Shown here piece by piece: positions 50,581-57,513 of a stretch of 64,000 nt of DNA. How positions within the stretch are numbered: the stretch's first letter is position 1; the number at the start of each line of letters is the position of its first letter. Source of the DNA: Merdibacter sp965119685 (GTDB lineage: Bacteria > Bacillota_I > Bacilli_A > Erysipelotrichales > Erysipelotrichaceae); contig OZ221971.1 of assembly GCA_965119685.1 (NCBI GenBank), forward strand, positions 2,170,001-2,234,000. The letters are read 5' to 3'. Below the pieces are notes generated by a model, which had not been told where the DNA came from, made no database searches, and was given only the letters and a program-made list of their open reading frames with translations. Position numbers and translations under genes: made by a program.

Positions 50581-51938
50581 GCAAGTACAAGTATAGCGAA
50601 ACCGAAAGGCAGATAAATTCTGTACTCAAGCACCACGATGAAGACCTCAAATCGATTCACTTTCCGTCTTTGTCTGAAGCGGATGCCACTGTAGCCAAAG
50701 CGGATGCCCTGCTTCGTAGGCTTGGATATCAGCCGGATGCGATCAAGGGCTTAGTGCCTGTACAACCCAGAAAAACAATGGTTATCCCTACTTGGGAGCA
50801 ATGCTGCGCCGAAGCAGAAACACACGTAGGAACGGACTGCGAATTGGAGTCCCTTTTCACTGAGGAGGAACTCCGCAGTAACGAGCTTGCTATTAAACAA
50901 CTCAACGAAGAATTTAATGCTGTACATCGGCTTGATGCCTTTGACATCAGCATCGCCGCTCTTGCCGGGTTGGTTGGTGCTGCAGTGGATATTCTTCTTG
51001 TCGGCATTCCGCAGAAAACCCCGGATGGGCTGAAAGGTGGTCCCCTTTCCAACTACGTTCGAGACTACTTCGATAAAAAATTCCCAGAAGAAGAAATGCA
51101 GAAACTTGCCAATTCAAAAGTCAGCAAGGTTCCTTATGATGCCCAGGATAATCGCCACACAACAATCCGTGTGGAAGGACTTTCTGCTTACTACCACAGA
51201 CTGCTTCAATTGGGGCATGATCCTCTCCTCGGTTTCGTATTCGGTGTAGCGGATATTTTGACCGGCAGAATGACTACCATCGACAAAGCCGGAAATATCG
51301 TATCTCAGGTGATGGAGAATTATGCCGACCGCAAAGAATCAGATATCTTCGCAGCACTGGCAAAACAGGTCATTCATTTCAAATCGGACGTAACCACTTC
51401 TATGGGACTCCCTGTACCGCTGATGAGTCTCTTTAACCTTCTTCAATTTGGCAGCATCGGTGAAGAGGAACAAACCATAGCAGAAATCGTTCAAGGTATG
51501 TACTATGAGGGTTATGATTTCATCCACTTCTGCTCCATGTCCATTCCCGCAATGCTTGTAGAGGTTATTGTCCGTTTGGGTTATTCTATTAAGCGCATAA
51601 AGGAAGGACACGAAATAAAGGATGCTATTCCGTTTTCCTTAAACCGAGAGAAGCACCCTAAACTGGCAACAATGCTCTTCATTGCTCATGCCGGTGCTAC
51701 GGCAGCAAATGCCGGAAAGGTATATTTTACGCACAACCCTGTTGCAATCAATTATCCTCAATGGATAGCCTTTGCTAAATACACCTATAGCCAACTCAAA
51801 TGGGCACTGCTCGAAAGACCTGCCCTACGAGAAGCCTATGTGCGTGGTAAAATCAATGAAGAACTGGATGATGTCCTCTCGGAAGCCGAAGCAACCTTTG
51901 ACCGATTCGCAAGAGATTACATCGTAGTATTCAACTGA
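50577..51938 (+). CDS. 453-residue protein of unknown function (gene 4 of unknown operon)
   Basis: Largest product of the operon. N-terminal charged helices (about 1-115), one hydrophobic segment (DISIAALAGLVGAAVDILLVG, about 122-142), then a mixed region with FGVADILTGRMTTIDKAG, PVPLMSLFNLLQFGSIG, and HAGATAANAGKVYFTHNP. I see no nucleotide-binding, nuclease or protease motif. ATGA overlap with gene 3 shows tight coupling. It ends next to a two-way terminator shared with the phage recombinase. The unit could be a defence, exclusion or toxin cassette; that is a guess from its position. Confidence 0.7.
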   Translation: MSKYKYSETERQINSVLKHHDEDLKSIHFPSLSEADATVAKADALLRRLGYQPDAIKGLVPVQPRKTMVIPTWEQCCAEAETHVGTDCELESLFTEEELRSNELAIKQLNEEFNAVHRLDAFDISIAALAGLVGAAVDILLVGIPQKTPDGLKGGPLSNYVRDYFDKKFPEEEMQKLANSKVSKVPYDAQDNRHTTIRVEGLSAYYHRLLQLGHDPLLGFVFGVADILTGRMTTIDKAGNIVSQVMENYADRKESDIFAALAKQVIHFKSDVTTSMGLPVPLMSLFNLLQFGSIGEEEQTIAEIVQGMYYEGYDFIHFCSMSIPAMLVEVIVRLGYSIKRIKEGHEIKDAIPFSLNREKHPKLATMLFIAHAGATAANAGKVYFTHNPVAINYPQWIAFAKYTYSQLKWALLERPALREAYVRGKINEELDDVLSEAEATFDRFARDYIVVFN

Positions 51939-51953
51939 AGAGGATGCTTATGG

Positions 51954-52003
51954 AAAAAGGATACTCCTCACCACCGCAATTGGTAGTGAGGAGTATCCTT
52001 TTT
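51954..52003. terminator. Two-way terminator with 18-base perfect arms
   Basis: AAAAAGGATACTCCTCAC (51954-51971) pairs perfectly with GTGAGGAGTATCCTTTTT (51986-52003). It serves both the four-gene operon and the convergent recombinase. Confidence 0.95.
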
Positions 52004-52007
52004 CCCC

Positions 52008-53579
52008 TTACGCTCGGATTTCCTGCCCATTCTTAAAGGTAAAAAGCACATCGTCCTTGCTGTAGACTGTTACATGATCCACCAGACCGCACCAGAGGAC
52101 AGGGTCAAATTTTCCCATCAGGTCAGCTTGCGCCAGCGTGCCCAGAAAGGATTCAATCGCCGCCCGTCTGGATTTCTTATCAGCAATGGCTGTTTCGATT
52201 TCCTCAAGCCGTGCTTTTGCAATGTCGAAGCGGGCGGTAAGACTGTCATAGCGTTTCTGGTATTCCCTCTGGTCGAGCGCCACATGAGCGTTTTCGTAGA
52301 TGCATTTCTGGATGAGGTCTGAGGCGACCATGAGTTCTTCCTGCAATTTTTCGGTTTCAGCTTCCAGTGCGGAGGTGTCGAAGGCAATGTCCAGCGAAGC
52401 CCGTAGAGGCGAGATAATTGCGGTCTTTTTGCCAATCAGCTTGTTCGCCGCTGAAATAAACATCGCTTTGATCTCATCCTCCGTCAAGTGCGGCGTGGAG
52501 CATTTTTCCTCGCCGTCATACTTGTGATTACACTGCCAGATTACTCTGCGATACTTACTGTTGGAATGCCAGACCTTGGAACCGTACCACTCTCCGCATT
52601 GTCCGCAGCGTATCTTGCCGGAGAAAAGGTGGACACCGCTGTGCGGGCCCCGACCTTGCTTTCTGCGCTTCAGTTCCTGCTGAACCAGTTCAAACACCTC
52701 CGGCTGAATGATGGCCTCGTGATTTCCCTCCACATAGTACTGCGGGATTTCGCCCTCGTTGACCTTTTTCTTCTTGGTGAGGAAATCCACCGTATAGCTC
52801 TTTTGCAGGAGCGCATCGCCCTTGTACTTCTCGTTGGTGAGAATGCTACGAACTGCTCCTGCGTTCCATTTGTCTTTGCCGCCCGGCGACTTGATGCCGT
52901 CGGCGGTCAGCCTGGCGGCAATGCCGTGCGGCGTCATGCCTTGCAGGAACATACTGTAGATGCGGTGGATGATGACCGCCTCGTCCTTATTCAAGACGAG
53001 ATTGCCATCGGGACCCCGGTCGTAGCCAAGAAATCGCTTGAAGGGTACGGTGACCTTGCCGTCTGCGAACCGCTTTCTCTGTCCCCAGGTGCAGTTCTCG
53101 GAAATGCTGCGGCTTTCTTCCTGCGCCAGCGAGGACATAATGGTGATAAGCAGTTCTCCCTTGCTGTCCAGCGTCCAGATGTTTTCCTTTTCAAAATAGA
53201 TCTCCACGCCCTTTTCCTTTAGCTGGCGCACCGTGGTCAGGCTGTCTACCGTATTGCGGGCAAAGCGGCTGACCGATTTGGTAACGATAAGGTCTATCTT
53301 ACCCGCCAGCGCATCCGCTACCATGCGTTTGAAGCCCTCGCGGTGCTTGGTATTCGTACCGGTTATACCTTCGTCCGTATATACGGAAACAAACTCCCAA
53401 TCGTCCCGACTCTTGATATAGTTGGTATAATAGTCCACCTGGGCGCTGTAGCTGGTAAGCTGCTCCTCGCTGTCCGTGGAGACACGGGCATAGGCGGCGG
53501 TGCGGCGCTTTTTCCTTTCATTGATCGGCGTTGCCGTGAACCGGCTTATCGTCGCCGGTATAGTCGTTACTTTCGCCAC
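52008..53579 (-). CDS. Large serine recombinase A
   Basis: 523 residues, full length. Resolvase domain (about 25-180; nucleophile Ser in AYARVSTDSEEQ, VTKSVSRFARNTVD), recombinase domain (about 195-300), zinc ribbon (about 325-370, CGQCGEWYGSKVWHS...CNHKYDGEEKC), and a coiled coil plus C-terminal domain (about 400-520). Start is GTG at 53579 with GGAGGG upstream. It overlaps recombinase B by about 60 bases. Probably one of two partners that integrate the prophage. Confidence 0.9.
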   Translation of the reverse strand: MAKVTTIPATISRFTATPINERKKRRTAAYARVSTDSEEQLTSYSAQVDYYTNYIKSRDDWEFVSVYTDEGITGTNTKHREGFKRMVADALAGKIDLIVTKSVSRFARNTVDSLTTVRQLKEKGVEIYFEKENIWTLDSKGELLITIMSSLAQEESRSISENCTWGQRKRFADGKVTVPFKRFLGYDRGPDGNLVLNKDEAVIIHRIYSMFLQGMTPHGIAARLTADGIKSPGGKDKWNAGAVRSILTNEKYKGDALLQKSYTVDFLTKKKKVNEGEIPQYYVEGNHEAIIQPEVFELVQQELKRRKQGRGPHSGVHLFSGKIRCGQCGEWYGSKVWHSNSKYRRVIWQCNHKYDGEEKCSTPHLTEDEIKAMFISAANKLIGKKTAIISPLRASLDIAFDTSALEAETEKLQEELMVASDLIQKCIYENAHVALDQREYQKRYDSLTARFDIAKARLEEIETAIADKKSRRAAIESFLGTLAQADLMGKFDPVLWCGLVDHVTVYSKDDVLFTFKNGQEIRA

Positions 53580-55284
53580 ATTTTTCCCTCCATTTCTGTA
53601 TCATTACTTCCCGCATATGCTGCTTGCGCTGCTCCGTATGCTTGGGCATTTTTCGCTTATTTTCCCATGCCGCTTCAAAGGTATGCCCGTCAAAGAAGCG
53701 GATGGAAAGTTGAAACGGAGCAACGATATGAATGCAGGCAATCTGCTCACGGAAAGCCGTTTCGTCAAATGATTCCAGCCCCATAGCGTCAGCGCAGAGG
53801 TTTTTAAGGACTTCCTCCTTGATGCTGGGGCTATTGCATTTTCCGCCTGACGCGCACCGCCATACGGAATCAAAGCTGCCGTCTTTGTGCCGTGAACGTT
53901 GCCTGCGGTAGTTCTCGCCGCAGCTGTCGCAGCGAATGCGGCTAGTGAAGCAGGAACTGTTGGGACCGAGCTGATGCTCCTGCACATACCGTCCTTTGGC
54001 GGCTCTGCGCTCATCCGTCCAGCAGTTTTTCCGCATGGTGGATTCCCAGCGGTGCGGTACAATGTGGCCGTCCTTAAAATAGAAAATCATCTCATTCGGA
54101 GCAGGAATCTCAATGCGGTCGATTTGCTCCGAAAAGATGATCTCATCAAACGTATCCAGTCCCAAAACCGCAGCACAGGCTTCTTTGAGCATCTGCTCCG
54201 GGATATCTTTATTTTGGCAATGGGTGTTTCCGGTTTTTCTTCGAGTTCCACAGATCCAGATAGTATAATTGGCATTTGGGTCTTTGCGCCCCTTACGGTT
54301 AGACCTCTGATAGCTCTTTCCGCACCGACCGCACTTGATTTTGCTGGTAAAGCAGGAGGTATTGATGCTCCAGTTTGCCAAAGCCCCAAGCTCCCGGCGG
54401 CGCGCTTTCTCGGTCTGCACCGCCTGGTAGACCTCCATCGGGATGATGGCTTCGTGGGTGTTCTCCACGAAATACTGCGGCAGCTCCCCACGGTTAATTT
54501 TGCTTTTCTTGCTGATGGGGTCCATCACATATTCCTTCTGGAACAGAAGGTTGCCCGTATAAGTGATGTTGCCGAGAATTTGCCGGATGGAGGTGTTGCC
54601 GAAATGCTGGCCCTTATAGGATTTCACACCCATCTCGGCAAGCTGCTTCTCTGTGGTTTCCGCTGATAAACCATTCATGTAATTGTCGTAGATGAGCCGA
54701 ACGATCTTTGCCTCCTCCTCATGGACAACCAGATGATCGCCCTCCCAGCGGTATCCGTAGATTTGAAAGCGACCATTGGGAATACCTTTTTCAAATCGTT
54801 TCCGGGTACCCCATTTGACATTGTCCGACAGGCTGCGTATCTCCTCCTGGGCAAAGGATGCTAAGAGGGTCAGCATCAACTCACCGTCCTCGGTGAGGGA
54901 GTCGATGCGCTCCTTTTCAAATTGCACGGAAACGCCCAGTTCCTTGAGCCTGCGCACTGTATTCAACAGGTCAACGGTGTTGCGTGCGAAACGGGAAATA
55001 CTCTTTGTCAGAATAATGTCGATTTTTCCGGCTTCGCAGTCGGCAATCATCCGATTGAACTCTTCGCGGGCTTCGGCTTTGGTGCCGGTTATTCCGTTGT
55101 CGGCATATACGCCCACATATTCCCAGGCGGGGTTGCTCTGTATCAAACTGCTGTAAAAGCTGACCTGTGCCGAAAGGGAGTGCTGCAGCCGCTCGGACTC
55201 CATTGAGACTCTTGCGTAGGCAGCGACCCTTTTGCGGCGCGGCATCTGCGGTGTTTTTGCTTCGATTTTATTTACAATCCGCAT
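53518..55284 (-). CDS. Large serine recombinase B with duplicated zinc-ribbon module
   Basis: About 588 residues. Resolvase domain (Ser in AYARVSMESERLQ; LTKSISRFARNTVDLL), recombinase domain (YDNYMNGLSAETTEKQLAEMG, LGNITYTGNLLFQKEY), then two successive copies of a ribbon-plus-tail module. The first is CFTSKIKCGRCGKSYQR...LGLDTFDEIIFSEQIDRIEIPAP and the second CFTSRIRCDSCGENYRR...MGLESFDETAFREQIACIHIVAP. Normal relatives have one. ATG at 55284 has AAAGGAG upstream. With recombinase A it forms a two-recombinase module, as seen in some clostridial elements. Confidence 0.88.
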   Translation of the reverse strand: MRIVNKIEAKTPQMPRRKRVAAYARVSMESERLQHSLSAQVSFYSSLIQSNPAWEYVGVYADNGITGTKAEAREEFNRMIADCEAGKIDIILTKSISRFARNTVDLLNTVRRLKELGVSVQFEKERIDSLTEDGELMLTLLASFAQEEIRSLSDNVKWGTRKRFEKGIPNGRFQIYGYRWEGDHLVVHEEEAKIVRLIYDNYMNGLSAETTEKQLAEMGVKSYKGQHFGNTSIRQILGNITYTGNLLFQKEYVMDPISKKSKINRGELPQYFVENTHEAIIPMEVYQAVQTEKARRRELGALANWSINTSCFTSKIKCGRCGKSYQRSNRKGRKDPNANYTIWICGTRRKTGNTHCQNKDIPEQMLKEACAAVLGLDTFDEIIFSEQIDRIEIPAPNEMIFYFKDGHIVPHRWESTMRKNCWTDERRAAKGRYVQEHQLGPNSSCFTSRIRCDSCGENYRRQRSRHKDGSFDSVWRCASGGKCNSPSIKEEVLKNLCADAMGLESFDETAFREQIACIHIVAPFQLSIRFFDGHTFEAAWENKRKMPKHTEQRKQHMREVMIQKWREKCGESNDYTGDDKPVHGNADQ

Positions 55285-55327
55285 GAAATCACTCCTTTCC
55301 GACACTATATATCACTCTGAAAGCCAA

Positions 55328-55504
55328 TTATATCAAGTCGTTTTCCGATAATAATGTACCCAAAGACGGCGAGAACTCAGCCCGCAGATTTGTATCAATT
55401 ACGGCATATTCCTCCTCGCTCAGAAGCCCCTTTTCCCTGAGATTCTTTGCGATGGAGAGGGCGGCAAGGTAGCTCATTTCAGAGCGGAATTTATCCTCAC
55501 TCAT
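55328..55504 (-). CDS. Small SHOCT-like protein
   Basis: 58 residues: MSEDKFRSEMSYLAALSIAKNL then REKGLLSEEEYAVIDTNL, the short helical-pair signature found in small proteins next to recombinases of mobile elements. Starts within the end of the upstream gene (eight-base overlap). Function unknown. Confidence 0.65.
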   Translation of the reverse strand: MSEDKFRSEMSYLAALSIAKNLREKGLLSEEEYAVIDTNLRAEFSPSLGTLLSENDLI

Positions 55505-55919
55505 GCCCGTCACCGCCTTTGTAGCGGTCTGCAATATAGCAGGCGTGAGAGCAGTATTTTCTTTTTGTATTGCCGTAGGCGGTGAAGGGCTTTCCGCAGT
55601 GAACGCAAGTAAAGTGGTATACGGCCTTGCGGTTAACCTTTTCAGGATGTGCATTCCACCAAGCGGTACGGCAGTTATCGGAGCAGAACTTGACGCGCTT
55701 TCTGCCGGGAGTCTGCGTAAGCAGAGCGCCGCACTGCGGGCAGAATCCGGCGTCCAGTTCAATGCGGCTGTTATCTGCGGCCTTCGTGCCGGTCAGCCCC
55801 ACCTTACGGCAGAATGCTACAACGGTATCTTTCTTCAGTCCTATCGCCTTTGCAATGGTTGCATATCCATAGCCCTGGGAGCGTAGGGCAGTTATCTGTT
55901 CTTTTTGCTGATGGGTCAT
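55497..55919 (-). CDS. HTH and double zinc-finger protein
   Basis: 140 residues. HTH of the sigma-70 region 4/resolvase type at the start (ITALRSQGYGYATIAKAIGLKKDTVVAFCRKVGL), then two cysteine clusters, CPQCGALL...VKFCSDNCRTAWW and CVHCGKPF...RKYCSHACYIADR. Genes like this accompany recombinase modules of clostridial prophages and conjugative elements. Likely a regulator. GGAGG ribosome site. Confidence 0.7.
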   Translation of the reverse strand: MTHQQKEQITALRSQGYGYATIAKAIGLKKDTVVAFCRKVGLTGTKAADNSRIELDAGFCPQCGALLTQTPGRKRVKFCSDNCRTAWWNAHPEKVNRKAVYHFTCVHCGKPFTAYGNTKRKYCSHACYIADRYKGGDGHE

Positions 55920-55985
55920 TTTGGTTCCTCCATTCCGAGGGTTACCCTCAATGACCCATCTGGACAGAAGAGCGAATTTTGGCCG

Positions 55986-56026
55986 AAAAAAATATGCCCA
56001 CCGAGCGGTTATGGCTCGATGGGCAT
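55986..56026 (-). terminator. Terminator after the endolysin gene
   Basis: Minus strand ATGCCCATCGAGC-CATAACC-GCTCGGTGGGCAT followed by ATTTTTTT. It marks the end of the phage late operon. Confidence 0.9.
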
Positions 56027-56038
56027 TCAGCAGTTTGG

Positions 56039-57010
56039 TTATTTAATTTTAGATGTGTAGTCAAGCGAAATCCATCCCGCGCCGGATTTCAGCCGACCCC
56101 AGCCAGCCGTGGAACCCTGCCCGGATTTGACCTCCATGATGGTAAATACGCCTTTTCCTGTAAACTTACCGGTCTTGGCATAGTCCGTTCCCGGCCCTTT
56201 GCGGATATTCAGGTCAGAAATGCTGACCTGGACAAGAAACGGCACATCTTCGGACGGCGCAGAAGCAGCCCCGCCCGGCGAGTAGATATTGACCCCGTTA
56301 TCGTCAAACACGCTGTAACCTGGGTTGCTGTCGGCACACCTCTTGGCGTTGGATAGGATCTTGTATGCGCCTTTCTGTGTCTTACTGTTCGCCCATGTCT
56401 TGCGGACACGGTAATAGCCTTCTGTCAGCTTTTCGGGATGCTCCGTCTCTGTGTTCCCGGATATCCCGCCGCCAAGCTGTGTCGTAACCTTTTCCGCAAG
56501 ATCGCCCATCCGGGCATACATCCAGTTTCCTGGACAGGACTTGTTTGCAAACCAGCGGTGGACGGTCAGCACCATCTCGTCCGACTTCGGCTCATAAGAG
56601 AGCGTCTTATCCTTCTCTCCCAGCCACAGGAGCTTTTTCTTGCCGTTTCGCTTGCAGATATCCGCGCAGAGCGTGATCAGCTTTTGGTAGACTACATCCT
56701 TAAAGGCATACGGCTCAGTCGTATCGGACGCGCACTCAATGGTGACGGCCCTCTGGTCGTTTGCATTGGAAGAAGAACACCAGGAGCGGTTCTTTTCCTC
56801 CACATACATTCCGATTCTGCCATCCTCGCCGATACCGTAGTTGCAGCTTGCCTGTTTGGAAACCGGCAGGAAAATGTTCCCCAGTGTTTCCACTGAGCAT
56901 TGTCCTACCACACAGTGGGGCGTGATGCGGTCGATAGAGTGCGTCCGCTGCCCGGAGTGGTTCGGGCTGAGCTTTGTGTAAGATACCAGTGAACTGTTCG
57001 TATAAGCCAT
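56039..57010 (-). CDS. Phage endolysin: N-acetylmuramoyl-L-alanine amidase with SH3 domain
   Basis: 323 residues. Amidase_2/PGRP-like domain (about 10-175): ITPHCVVGQCSVE (zinc His), NYGIGEDGRIGMYVEE, RSWCSSSNANDQRAVTIE, HRWFANKSCPGNWMY (His and Cys ligands). A short middle repeat-like domain (about 195-245, YYRVRKTWANSKTQKGAY) and a C-terminal bacterial SH3 (about 255-323, SDLNIRKGPGTDYAKTG, GWGRLKSGAGWISLDY). Cuts the host wall at lysis. Follows the holin by two bases. Confidence 0.9.
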   Translation of the reverse strand: MAYTNSSLVSYTKLSPNHSGQRTHSIDRITPHCVVGQCSVETLGNIFLPVSKQASCNYGIGEDGRIGMYVEEKNRSWCSSSNANDQRAVTIECASDTTEPYAFKDVVYQKLITLCADICKRNGKKKLLWLGEKDKTLSYEPKSDEMVLTVHRWFANKSCPGNWMYARMGDLAEKVTTQLGGGISGNTETEHPEKLTEGYYRVRKTWANSKTQKGAYKILSNAKRCADSNPGYSVFDDNGVNIYSPGGAASAPSEDVPFLVQVSISDLNIRKGPGTDYAKTGKFTGKGVFTIMEVKSGQGSTAGWGRLKSGAGWISLDYTSKIK

Positions 57011-57012
57011 AG

Positions 57013-57435
57013 TTATTTTCCCTCGCTTTCTGTATTTTCCGCCCGGTCATGGAGCTGCGCCAGGATGTCCTTCATCTTTTCCGGCACGGGAAGCCCCAGG
57101 TGCGCCGCGTTCTCCAGCAGGCTCACGCCCTCATTGGAGAGATAAAAGAAGATGACCGCCGTGCGAAGCACCGAGCCGGTGCCTATGACCTGTACATCCA
57201 CGATGTTGGCGATTCCCACCAGCAGAAAGATCAGTACCTTCCGGCAGATTCCCTTAAAGCCCACCTCGCTGGACAGCTTCTTGTCCGAAACTGCGCACAT
57301 CACGCCTGTGATGTAATCCACCGCCACGAACACCACCAGGGCGATGAGCAACCCGTCGCAGCCGCCCAGAAAGTAGCCCAGCCATCCGCCGATTGCCGCA
57401 AAGATCACCTGCGCCGTGTTCCAAAGTTCCTTCAT
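57013..57435 (-). CDS. Phage holin, TcdE/Cph1 type (phage_holin_4)
   Basis: 140 residues with three to four hydrophobic segments: NTAQVIFAAIGGWLGYFLGG, LLIALVVFVAVDYITGVMCAV, KVLIFLLVGIANIVDVQVI, AVIFFYLSNEGVSLLENAAHLGLPVPEKM. The DYITG and NEGxSLLENAxxLGLPVP motifs identify the family. Releases endolysin. ATG at 57435 has GGAGGT upstream. Confidence 0.92.
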   Translation of the reverse strand: MKELWNTAQVIFAAIGGWLGYFLGGCDGLLIALVVFVAVDYITGVMCAVSDKKLSSEVGFKGICRKVLIFLLVGIANIVDVQVIGTGSVLRTAVIFFYLSNEGVSLLENAAHLGLPVPEKMKDILAQLHDRAENTESEGK

Positions 57436-57513
57436 GTTGATACCTCCGTTTCTTAATTTTTGAGTATGAAAAAAAAGCGGCCGCCCCGCAGGGCAGTCGC
57501 CAGTTCCCATGAT

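Noticed and set aside
51954..52003. The 18-base inverted repeat as a phage attachment site
   Set aside because: Perfect arms ending in A and T runs between convergent genes fit a terminator. Serine-recombinase sites are not expected to be such hairpins.
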